A stretch of 64,000 bases of DNA, taken from assembly GCA_031277915.1 (NCBI GenBank), contig JAITLL010000070.1, positions 49,524-113,523 on the forward strand, read 5' to 3'. Source of the stretch: Acinetobacter sp. Lineage in GTDB: Bacteria > Pseudomonadota > Gammaproteobacteria > Pseudomonadales > Moraxellaceae. Of the stretch, positions 56,454-64,000 are shown piece by piece. The notes under the pieces were generated by a model. The model saw only the letters and a program-made list of their open reading frames with translations. It was not told the DNA's origin and did not search any database. The stretch's first letter is position 1, and each line of letters starts with the position of its first letter. A program made the position numbers and the translations under genes.

Positions 56454-58286
56454 CTAAAAATTAGCTTTAAATGTTAATGATACAAAATCTCGATCATCTA
56501 TGGTGCTAAATTCATTAGAACCAAAAAAGTTATTATAGGCAATCTCTGTTGTATATTTTTGCTGATAAGTCATAGATAACGCCGCACTTACACTCATTTG
56601 CCCTTCTTGAAAGTTTTGGCTATATCCATAAACATCATGTCTAAAACTAAGACTTGGCGTAATCACTGTAGAGGGTAAAATATCTTGATAATTTAATGCG
56701 CCACGTAATCGGTAGCCAAATGACCATTCATTAAAAAATCCATTTTTATTACAAAAGCGTTCATTCAAGTTATCAATTTCTGTGTTTGTAAGATGTGCTG
56801 TACCATACGGCGTACATTTAAAATCGCCTGTTTCAGGATTATAAGCACCAGTTGAAAGCTCACTACGGCCAAATGCACCTGTCCGGCCAATCCGATGATT
56901 AGCAATATCTGCAATATGGTTTAAGGCAAACTCTGTAGACCATATCATCGAATTTGCACCCCAAATATTGAATATGCTGTCAGTTGCCCCAACCGAAAAT
57001 TGTGTTACGGGTAAGCGTACATATCCTTGAATATATTGACCTAATTCAACAGTTTCTCCCGGCGGCGCAAATGGTGTTCCTTCCGATAGTACTTGAGCAT
57101 AGACAATATCTGTGCCGTTTAGTTGCAAAGGTTGATTAGGTTTGTGGGTTAATTCACTAAAAACGGTTGTTGTTCCAACTTTACCAGTCAAACTTAATCC
57201 AAACATTTTGATATTTTCAGGATAGATAGAAAAATAACTTGCTGTATTAAAATGTTCAGGCCCTGATGCCGTTACAGCCGTTCCATCAAAGTTTGCATTG
57301 CGACTATGGTAGTTCGCATAGTAAATACCTAACTCAGCATTATTTAAACTTGGTAATGTCTGTTTTAAAGCAATACCATATTGGCCATTGTCCTTTGCTT
57401 TTCTACTTTCTGCACGTGGAATATAGGTACGTAAACGAATTGCGGTATCTGATAATTTATCTCCACCCCCAGCAATCAGAACTGGACCTGCATTTTCGGG
57501 CACAAAGTCTGAAATCTCAAAAAAAGTTCCGCTACCATCAACAACTGAAGGCCTAAATTTAAATTGATAGAACCCTTCTATTTTCAAATTTTTATTAAGG
57601 TTTGTGTCGAATGAAAACATTTCGGTTGGAATGATTCTTTCTTTTGCATCACCACCCGGTCGGTTGATTGCGGCAAAATCAAATGCACTTACCGAATTTA
57701 ACCCGTTTTGGAAAAACTGAGATTTCCCCCAATTTAATGTCTGTTTACCTAATTTTAAATTAATGTTTTTTTCACCATCCAGTTCAAAATCTTTCCATAT
57801 ATAAGCATTCCATAAATCAATACCTTTGAACTTTGCGAGCCTTGGCCACGCTGAATCATTAAACGGTTTAAAGTCTCCTTGTCCTGTCTCATAGGCATGG
57901 TCATACCAATATTTAGTGCTAATGACCGCACCCTGCTGTTTTCCATTTAGCTTAACTTCAGTTATGCCTCTGATGATCTGTGAAATGGCATCATATTTAC
58001 TAAAATTCATTCGTCCATCATCACCATTCACATCAATGCTAGCGCCTTGTTTCCCTATTCTGTTTGCATCAGGCCGATAAAGTAATGAAATGGATGGATC
58101 TTGTGTACTCCAACTGGCACCTAAGCTTAATGTCGTCTTTGTCTCGAACTTCCAGTCTTTATCAACATCAAAATTCGCTGCGTTCGCTTTAGACATGAAT
58201 AAAATTAGGCCTAATGAAACACCTATTTTTTGAATATATAAAACGTGATTATTTTTTTGATTTAAATAGGCGTAATGACCCATCAT
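56454..58286 (-). CDS. DUF1302 outer-membrane protein
   Basis: 610 residues with a signal peptide ending near residue 36 (MSKANA). The mature part shows alternating polar/aromatic strands and ends in Phe (LTFKANF), as expected for a beta-barrel. Segments such as NLKLGKQTLNWGKSQFFQNG match the DUF1302 family, often linked to hydrocarbon or steroid metabolism and usually next to a DUF1329 gene. No DUF1329 gene is in the window. Confidence 0.82.
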   Translation of the reverse strand: MMGHYAYLNQKNNHVLYIQKIGVSLGLILFMSKANAANFDVDKDWKFETKTTLSLGASWSTQDPSISLLYRPDANRIGKQGASIDVNGDDGRMNFSKYDAISQIIRGITEVKLNGKQQGAVISTKYWYDHAYETGQGDFKPFNDSAWPRLAKFKGIDLWNAYIWKDFELDGEKNINLKLGKQTLNWGKSQFFQNGLNSVSAFDFAAINRPGGDAKERIIPTEMFSFDTNLNKNLKIEGFYQFKFRPSVVDGSGTFFEISDFVPENAGPVLIAGGGDKLSDTAIRLRTYIPRAESRKAKDNGQYGIALKQTLPSLNNAELGIYYANYHSRNANFDGTAVTASGPEHFNTASYFSIYPENIKMFGLSLTGKVGTTTVFSELTHKPNQPLQLNGTDIVYAQVLSEGTPFAPPGETVELGQYIQGYVRLPVTQFSVGATDSIFNIWGANSMIWSTEFALNHIADIANHRIGRTGAFGRSELSTGAYNPETGDFKCTPYGTAHLTNTEIDNLNERFCNKNGFFNEWSFGYRLRGALNYQDILPSTVITPSLSFRHDVYGYSQNFQEGQMSVSAALSMTYQQKYTTEIAYNNFFGSNEFSTIDDRDFVSLTFKANF

Positions 58287-58333
58287 ATTATCTCCCTATA
58301 AATATGATTTTTCTTATTTATTACTTATTACTC

Positions 58334-58353
58334 AAAGCCATCCATTGGCTTTT
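58334..58353 (-). terminator. Short hairpin between hydrolase and DUF1302 genes
   Basis: AAAGCCA, TCCA loop, TTGGCTTT, after the hydrolase stop on the minus strand. T tail weak. Confidence 0.4.
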
Positions 58354-58383
58354 AATGCTTTACACAAGCAGGTATTTTTTGCC

Positions 58384-58965
58384 CTAGGCTGGTTGTTCAA
58401 CCTGATCTAATTGTTGAATGAATTGTTCAGCTAAAGGCCAATAGCCAAAGCCAGATGCAGGGTTTAAATGTCCCACCTCACCCAAATTTACGAGTTGACT
58501 CCCCCACTTTTCTGCCATTTCACATACAGTTTCATAACGAGCTAAATGGTCATTGGTGCTTGCAACCAAAATGCTGGGGAAAGGTAGTGTTTGATCTGGT
58601 AAAGGACTCCACCCTTCTTGATGAAGTACAGTTGGGCTTGGATAATTTTCAGGCCAACTTTTGTTTAAATCAGGGGGAGCCACAAGTAGAGCACCCTGAA
58701 TTGGTCTTTGATATTTTGCAGCCCAGTGTATTGTCATTAGCACACCTGCGCTATGTGCGACCAAAATAACAGGCCCTTGTATTTGTTCGAGTTGTGCCTG
58801 AATAGCATCAATTCTATTTTCACAATTGAGTTTATTGCTTTGTACAGGTGGTACAGAGCGAACCTTTGCTAGCTTTGTTTCTAAGATCGTTTGCCAATGC
58901 TCGGGAACATGATCGCGTAACCCCGGAATAATTAAAATTGTTGCTTTGGTTTGTATTTTTTCCAT
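58384..58965 (-). CDS. RBBP9/YdeN-type serine hydrolase
   Basis: 193 residues of a compact alpha/beta hydrolase. PGLRDHVPEHWQ at the N-terminus, nucleophile Ser72 in LVAHSAGVLM, acid in STNDHLARYE, and His in EVGHLNPASGFGYW. It likely cleaves small esters; substrate unknown. Divergent from an AraC-type gene, but 314 bp apart. Confidence 0.87.
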   Translation of the reverse strand: MEKIQTKATILIIPGLRDHVPEHWQTILETKLAKVRSVPPVQSNKLNCENRIDAIQAQLEQIQGPVILVAHSAGVLMTIHWAAKYQRPIQGALLVAPPDLNKSWPENYPSPTVLHQEGWSPLPDQTLPFPSILVASTNDHLARYETVCEMAEKWGSQLVNLGEVGHLNPASGFGYWPLAEQFIQQLDQVEQPA

Positions 58966-59279
58966 TTCGACGCCTGTGAAATTTGCTATTTAGAATGCAT
59001 AAGAATTTTGATAAAACTTTACTCACAATAAAGGCTCATTTCAGTGAATGGTGTACATAAGGCGTCACGGACTTTTCATTTGATGACACATCTTTTTAAA
59101 TTTTCATCAATTAATTAGAATAGTTTTGTAATTACAAGTGAGTCAAAAGAGCAGCATTAAAATTAACTCGAAATTATGATTAGGCTTTTCAATAAAAGCT
59201 TTTGTAATGTGGATATTTTAGTTATAACTAGACATGAGCTATAAGGAATATGGCTGATTAAGAACAAGGAGATAATAAA
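58966..59279. other. Intergenic region between hydrolase and AraC-type gene
   Basis: 314 bp holding two divergent promoters. No open frame, strong hairpin or convincing operator seen. Confidence 0.45.
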
Positions 59280-60290
59280 ATGGTGCCTCTTGCGCATACC
59301 GCCTCTTTAAAAAATTATTTGGCAGTTGCTCAGCAATTAGCTATTAATCCGTACCATTTATTATCATGTGTTGGGCTTAGCCAAACTCAATTGAATGATC
59401 TTAAACAACGTATTCCTGTAGATAAAGCCATTACCTTGCTTGAAAACTCAGCCCAGATGAGTAGCTGTGATGTATTTGGTTTACACATGGCGGAACAGCG
59501 CGAAATCGCAGATTTTGGTGAACTAAGCTTATTATTAAGTTATCAATATACTTTAAGAGAAGCGCTACAAACAATTGTTCGTTATAGGAATTTACTCAAC
59601 AACTCACTTGAAATATATATAGAAGAAATTGAGGATACGGTTGTTATTCGAGAAGAAGTTGTGACCACAACTTGCGGGTATAGTCGTCAAGCTACAGAAC
59701 TTGCTTTAGGAATCACCCATCGTTTTTGTGCAGCACTCATGATGCAAAAATGGCGACCATTAAGTGTACACTTCACTCATAACCCGCCTAGTGATTTAAC
59801 TTTGCATCGGCGAATTTTTGGCTGTGTACTCGAGTTTGGTAGTGACTTTAATGGCATTGTTTGTACGGCGGCCGAACTTGATACAACAAACCCTCAAGCA
59901 AATCTGGCTATGGCTAACCATGCACAGCGTTATTTAGATATTTTGCAGAATAGCAATGAATCGACCATGATTTTTGATATTCGTAAAAGTATTTATCTTC
60001 TCTTACCAATGGGTCGCGCTACGATTGATCAAGTCGCTCAAACACATGGTATTCATGTACGAACTTTACAGCGTCGATTAGAAGAAGCTCAAACGAGTTT
60101 TAGTGATTTAATCAATGAAGTACGTAAAGATCTCGTATTTCGTTATTTAAAAAATCTAAATTATTCACTTGCTCAAGTGTCTGATATTTTAGGTTACTCA
60201 ATGCCGAGTTCTTTTACGCGTTGGTTCATTAGCCAATTTGGTATGTCACCGAATATGTGGCGTAGTCACAATAAAGCTCTGCTCAATTAA
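59280..60290 (+). CDS. AraC-family transcriptional regulator
   Basis: 336 residues. N-terminal arabinose-binding-like domain and C-terminal double HTH (ATIDQVAQTHGIHVRTLQRR; then LAQVSDILGYSMPSSFTRWF, ending FGMSPNMWR). AGGAG lies 10 bases before the ATG. It is divergent from the hydrolase/DUF1302 side and convergent with the YeiH operon. Either could be its target. Confidence 0.9.
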   Translation: MVPLAHTASLKNYLAVAQQLAINPYHLLSCVGLSQTQLNDLKQRIPVDKAITLLENSAQMSSCDVFGLHMAEQREIADFGELSLLLSYQYTLREALQTIVRYRNLLNNSLEIYIEEIEDTVVIREEVVTTTCGYSRQATELALGITHRFCAALMMQKWRPLSVHFTHNPPSDLTLHRRIFGCVLEFGSDFNGIVCTAAELDTTNPQANLAMANHAQRYLDILQNSNESTMIFDIRKSIYLLLPMGRATIDQVAQTHGIHVRTLQRRLEEAQTSFSDLINEVRKDLVFRYLKNLNYSLAQVSDILGYSMPSSFTRWFISQFGMSPNMWRSHNKALLN

Positions 60291-60329
60291 TTTCTCTTTA
60301 TGTGAAGCCCAATGAAGTCATTTAAAATA

Positions 60330-60364
60330 TAAGGAAGCTGAAGAACTATTCCATAACTTCCTTA
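60330..60364. terminator. Hairpin between AraC-type and yeiH-like genes
   Basis: TAAGGAAG and CTTCCTTA with a 19-base loop, between two converging genes. Confidence 0.5.
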
Positions 60365-60383
60365 AAAGTTTAATTCTTTAAAA

Positions 60384-61394
60384 TTAAAACCACAAGCGCA
60401 TAAGTCCAAGAACCAATACCACTAAAAAGATGCTTTCGCCGACCATCAAAAGAATCGGTTTAATGCCGACAGACACTAATTCTTTTAACTGTGTTTTCAT
60501 TCCTAAAGCACTAATTGCGATCACTAAAAACCAGCGCGATAAATCATTGATTCCATTTTGAACCATCGCTGGCACCCATCCTGTACTATTAATACAAGCC
60601 AGTATTAAAAAGCCAACGGCAAACCAAGGCAGTAATGGCGGTCGCTCTCCTGTTGAATTTGCACCTTGCATACGTGTAATCATGGCTGCACAAACAATTA
60701 CTGGAAGCAACATCGCCACACGCATGAGTTTAACTACAGTGGCAATATCACCCGTTTCAGTAGACATGCTATAACCAGCGCCGACCACTTGCGCCACATC
60801 GTGAATCGTAGCACCAAGAAACACACCAGCCGCTTGTGGCGATAACTCCAACCACTTCGCAATCATTGGATAGACGATCATTGCAAATGTTGAAAGTGCC
60901 GACACGCCAATTACGGTAAACAAAGTCGCTTTTTCTTTTTGCGGATGATTTGGAAAAGCAGCAGATAGTGCCAGTGCAGCAGAGGCACCGCAGATTGCTG
61001 TTGATCCACCAGTGAGCATGCCAAATAGTTTTTGGAAGCCTAAGATTTTAGCGGCAATAACAGAAACGGCGATTGTCACAATAACCAAAGTGACGACTAA
61101 CGCAACAGGCTGCCAACCTAGTGCAGTAATTTGTCCCATAGTAATACGCATGCCAAGTAAGGCAATACCCATCCGCAGCACACTACGTGCGGTAAATTCG
61201 ATCCCCGCTTTGCATTTACTTTCAGTCGCTAAAAAATTCACGCTCATGCCGAGTAATAGTGCAAATAGCATGACTGGCGCGCCATAGTGCTCTGATAAAA
61301 AACAGGCGGCTGCAGCAACGACCGAACTCACCACAAAGCCTGGTGCTAATTCTCTTGTACGCTGGGAAAAGTTTTTCAAAACTAAACTACTCAT
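60384..61394 (-). CDS. YeiH-family putative sulfate/sulfite exporter
   Basis: 336 residues, about ten membrane helices, UPF0324/YeiH family (GSTAICGASAALALSAA, GATIHDVAQVVGAGYSMS). Homologues are proposed to export sulfate or sulfite. A GTG codon at 61406 is also in frame, but ATG 61394 has GGGG six bases upstream. It overlaps the Rieske gene by eight bases, the last gene of the operon. The sulfur link is inferred from family annotation only. Confidence 0.83.
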   Translation of the reverse strand: MSSLVLKNFSQRTRELAPGFVVSSVVAAAACFLSEHYGAPVMLFALLLGMSVNFLATESKCKAGIEFTARSVLRMGIALLGMRITMGQITALGWQPVALVVTLVIVTIAVSVIAAKILGFQKLFGMLTGGSTAICGASAALALSAAFPNHPQKEKATLFTVIGVSALSTFAMIVYPMIAKWLELSPQAAGVFLGATIHDVAQVVGAGYSMSTETGDIATVVKLMRVAMLLPVIVCAAMITRMQGANSTGERPPLLPWFAVGFLILACINSTGWVPAMVQNGINDLSRWFLVIAISALGMKTQLKELVSVGIKPILLMVGESIFLVVLVLGLMRLWF

Positions 61395-61713
61395 GATTTT
61401 CCCCACATCCCATCACAATAAATACCTTGTCCTCGACCACTTCTACAGGATAAGTTGCAACTTTGAGCTGAGAAGAATTAACTAAACAGCCATTTGTTAA
61501 ATCAAAGCGTAGACCATGGGCACAGCACTGAATCACTCGTCCTTCTAACCGTCCACTAAATAGTGATGCTCCCTGATGAGGACAACTGTCATCGATTGCA
61601 TAAAATTGAGTCGCAATGTTAAATAGTGCGAGAGTTTTATCTCCAATTTTTAAAAAAGCCCGCTCACTTGAATTCGGTATTTTCTCAAAAGGCACTTCAA
61701 ATCGGTTGGTCAT
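61387..61713 (-). CDS. Rieske [2Fe-2S] ferredoxin-like protein
   Basis: 108 residues. Cluster ligands Cys44-Pro-His46 (SCPHQG) and Cys63-x-x-His66 (CCAHGLRF), spaced as in soluble Rieske proteins. It probably passes electrons to an oxygenase that is not encoded nearby. Overlaps the DsbA-like gene by four bases and the yeiH-like gene by eight. Confidence 0.88.
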   Translation of the reverse strand: MTNRFEVPFEKIPNSSERAFLKIGDKTLALFNIATQFYAIDDSCPHQGASLFSGRLEGRVIQCCAHGLRFDLTNGCLVNSSQLKVATYPVEVVEDKVFIVMGCGENHE

Positions 61714-62366
61714 ATTAACTCTCCTTGTGCCACCATTGCCTCTTGCATCGCTTGATAAAGTGCATCTGCTGATTGCGCGCCAACTAAGGCAGAAGCCCGA
61801 TCAAAAATAAAGTAAGGCACACCATTACCTCCTGTACTTGCAGAGATAAAATCTTGATGATCTTGAATAAGCAAATCTTTAATAAGCTCAGGTGAGAAGC
61901 CACAACGTTTCGCGATTTTGTATAAAGTGGTGGTATTTCCGATGTCTAACCCATCATAAAAATATGCAGCAAAGAGTTGTTCTAGCAACGCATTGCACTG
62001 CTCAGGAGTTCCTATTTTTAAAGCTTTATCAAATAAACGATGAGCTTTGGCCGTATTTGGCATCCGTTTAATTTGCTCAAAATCGATCTTAAGCCCAACT
62101 TTATTTGCAGCTTTATTGACTTGTTCTTGTCTCATACGAACTGCAGTCAAGCTACCTAATCGTTTCAAATAAAACGTTTGAAAAGGTACGCCTTCAACAG
62201 CTAAATCTGGTATGAGCTGAACACTTCGCCAGTGCACGACAACTTTGACTTTGGGGTGAAGCTGATAAAACCTATTTATAGCGATCAGTAACTGACATTT
62301 TCCGATCAAGCACCAAGGACAAATAAAGTCAAAAAATACATCAATGTGTAATTGCCGAATCATCAT
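61710..62366 (-). CDS. DsbA-family (FrnE-like) thioredoxin-fold protein
   Basis: 218 residues. Active site CPWC at 16-19 in FFDFICPWCLIGK, and an inserted helical domain follows. Cytoplasmic DsbA-like oxidoreductase or 2-hydroxychromene-2-carboxylate isomerase relative. No signal peptide, so it acts in the cytoplasm. Four-base overlaps on both sides put it in the middle of the operon. Confidence 0.88.
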   Translation of the reverse strand: MMIRQLHIDVFFDFICPWCLIGKCQLLIAINRFYQLHPKVKVVVHWRSVQLIPDLAVEGVPFQTFYLKRLGSLTAVRMRQEQVNKAANKVGLKIDFEQIKRMPNTAKAHRLFDKALKIGTPEQCNALLEQLFAAYFYDGLDIGNTTTLYKIAKRCGFSPELIKDLLIQDHQDFISASTGGNGVPYFIFDRASALVGAQSADALYQAMQEAMVAQGELI

Positions 62367-63712
62367 TTGTTATTCATCCCGCATTTTTGTATTTGGTTAC
62401 CTGAATGATGTTTAAGCTCAGTTATTCCTTGCCGCTCAAAGCGTGCGATATCTTTGTGATAATGGCGTTTGGCATAAAAAAATACGGCTGCGGCTGCAAT
62501 ACTGACCAATGGCATCAGTTGAAATGCACTGTGTAATCCAATCACATCAGATACTTTGCCAACGACTAAAGGACCAAGCGCCAAACCAAGAAAATTGTTA
62601 GCCAAAGTAAGCGTTGCAAACGCAGAGCCATGAACTGAGTTATGTGTAAGATTAGCCACCATGGCACTAGATGGCCCATTAGTTCCTAGGGCAATAAACA
62701 TTCCGAGACAAATGAGAAGTAACTGGTTACGTCCCGCAGGCACAGCAAAAGCAATGAATAAAAGAACACAACCGAGCAGGCAGTATGTAATTGCTAAACT
62801 GACCTTACGATCTGGACAGTTACGGCCCAAATAATCACACAACATGCCGCATAAGATTGTGCCTACTGCACTACATAGCAAAATGACCGCTGCCATCACA
62901 CCTGCCTTGTCGGTACTCATGCCGTAATAGCGATTGAGATAACTCGGCATCCAGACAATTACTGTGCCACCAACAAATAATTGCAGACCACTACCAATAT
63001 AAGTGGCAATGACTGAACGACTTGAATATAAAGTTTTTAAAGGGCTTTTAATGTGCTGAGTTTTACTACGAATTTTATTTTGAGGTACTGCGTTTATTCT
63101 GTTTTCTTTCACTAAAATTGGATATAGAAAAGCCAAAACAAGACCAAATAAAGCAATGCCTCCAAAAGCCCAACGCCAACCGAAGTGCTGTGCGAGCACG
63201 CCACCTAAAGCCACACCCAAAAACGAGCCAAATACGCCACCCGCCATAAAAGCACTAGCGAGTGTTGCACGCATTTCTCGTGGGAAAACAGCCACAACCA
63301 CCGCGATTCCCACGCTGCCATAAGCAGCTTCACCCACACCAACCATAAAACGAGCAATAAACATTTGCTCGTAGTTTTCAGCAAGTGCACATCCTAGAGT
63401 CGCCAAACTCCATAATGCAGCCATAATGGCCAAGCTTTTAACTCGTCCAAAACGGTCTGCCATTAAAGATAACGGCAGAGTCAATAAACCCACCATTAAC
63501 GCGACAATGCCACTGAGCAAACCTAACTGGCTATCGCTGAGCAACCACTCATTTTTAAGTAAAGGAAAGACTGCGTTTAAGACTTGTCGGGACATGTAAT
63601 CTGAAATGAGCAAACCAAATGTCAAAGCAAAAACAAGCCATGCATAACGACGAGGTATACTGATTGACGTATCAACATCGCTCATCTGATCTGAATACTG
63701 ATGTGCATTCAT
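62363..63712 (-). CDS. MFS transporter
   Basis: 449 residues, twelve predicted membrane helices, closest in style to the anion/cation (ACS, e.g. aromatic or sugar acid) MFS group. Loop motif after helix 2 MADRFGRVKSLAIMAALW and helix-4 RFMVGVGEAAYGSVG. AAGGAGGT sits four bases before the ATG, a strong start. It probably imports the substrate of this operon. Confidence 0.87.
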   Translation of the reverse strand: MNAHQYSDQMSDVDTSISIPRRYAWLVFALTFGLLISDYMSRQVLNAVFPLLKNEWLLSDSQLGLLSGIVALMVGLLTLPLSLMADRFGRVKSLAIMAALWSLATLGCALAENYEQMFIARFMVGVGEAAYGSVGIAVVVAVFPREMRATLASAFMAGGVFGSFLGVALGGVLAQHFGWRWAFGGIALFGLVLAFLYPILVKENRINAVPQNKIRSKTQHIKSPLKTLYSSRSVIATYIGSGLQLFVGGTVIVWMPSYLNRYYGMSTDKAGVMAAVILLCSAVGTILCGMLCDYLGRNCPDRKVSLAITYCLLGCVLLFIAFAVPAGRNQLLLICLGMFIALGTNGPSSAMVANLTHNSVHGSAFATLTLANNFLGLALGPLVVGKVSDVIGLHSAFQLMPLVSIAAAAVFFYAKRHYHKDIARFERQGITELKHHSGNQIQKCGMNNK

Positions 63713-63829
63713 ACGACCTCCTTGTATTTTTTATAATTTCTATTTAGCTAGTGCAGCAACGCACTTTTAAAAACAAAGCGAATAAGCTGCACTACATTTG
63801 AGGTCTAAATTCCGTTAGACCTTGTCACA

Positions 63830-64000
63830 TTAGTTACGCTGCGGCACACCCTTTTGCCCTGCTTTACGATTGGGTGCCATACCATTTGCGATTAGGGTTT
63901 CTTCAATACTGTTGTATTGCACCCCAATACGATAAATTTCACGGGCTTCTTTTCCTGAGGCAATTTCACGGCCTAGTTCATGGGCAATCCGAACGGTTTG
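63830..64000 (-). CDS. BKACE-like (3-keto-5-aminohexanoate cleavage) protein, C-terminal end
   Basis: The last 56 codons of a gene that enters from the right edge. The ARxxGREIASGKEAREIYRI-type segment (HELGREIASGKEAREI) resembles the conserved C-terminus of DUF849/BKACE enzymes, which condense beta-keto acids with acetyl-CoA to cleave them. It lies 117 bp before the MFS gene on the same strand. Only the tail is visible, so the family call is tentative. Confidence 0.55.
   Translation of the reverse strand, partial: QTVRIAHELGREIASGKEAREIYRIGVQYNSIEETLIANGMAPNRKAGQKGVPQRN

Overview
The window looks like a chromosomal segment of an Acinetobacter, most likely of the A. calcoaceticus-baumannii complex. 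The DNA is AT-rich, with Moraxellaceae-type gene neighbourhoods: a complete pgaABCD exopolysaccharide operon, cyoABCDE, rpsF-rpsR-rplI without priB, ppsR divergent from ppsA, and fis-purH-purD. The species call rests on recognising gene content and order, not on a search. I see no insertion sequence, prophage, CRISPR array, tRNA or rRNA gene.

Layout. 1-3916: a minus-strand acyl-CoA catabolic cluster (acyl-CoA synthetase cut by the window edge, acyl-CoA dehydrogenase, short-chain dehydrogenase) with a divergent AraC-type regulator. 4159-5976: a sulfonate-type binding protein and permease with no adjacent ATPase. 5979-7882: prfA-prmC. 8281-9454: two tandem glycine-zipper envelope proteins made by duplication. 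9589-11304: a flavin-dependent oxidoreductase behind a twin palindromic operator, then an internal fragment of a Baeyer-Villiger monooxygenase. 11344-17319: pgaABCD. 17704-21901: ppsR, ppsA and an RDD membrane protein. 22210-27100: cyoABCDE, preceded by a long hairpin. 27287-31101: rpsF-rpsR-rplI, dnaB, alr. 31157-34859: a four-gene operon encoding the Anbu proteasome-like peptidase, a transglutaminase-like protein, an alpha-E protein and a circularly permuted ATP-grasp, with a divergent WYL regulator. 36142-36304: a small gene that appears frameshifted. 36479-44523: mnmG, a small secreted protein, prmA, a DUF3426 zinc-ribbon protein, a structured transcript leading to fis, purH and purD. 45014-48567: metQ-metN-metI and gloB. 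49362-53029: dctA, and a TetR/MFS efflux pair with two operators. 53071-58965: separate minus-strand envelope and lipid genes (fatty acid hydroxylase family, sorbosone dehydrogenase-like lipoprotein, PH-like protein, DUF1302 barrel, alpha/beta hydrolase). 59280-64000: an AraC-type regulator and a tightly overlapping minus-strand operon (BKACE-like end, MFS, DsbA-like, Rieske, YeiH-like exporter).

Most of the window is housekeeping core genome. The parts most worth a second look are the Anbu peptide-ligase/protease operon, whose substrate is unknown; a probable sRNA or attenuated leader of about 240 nt in front of fis; the twin operators at 9513-9568 and 51759-51821; the broken small gene at 36142-36304; and the uncharacterised BKACE-MFS-DsbA-Rieske-YeiH operon at the right edge.
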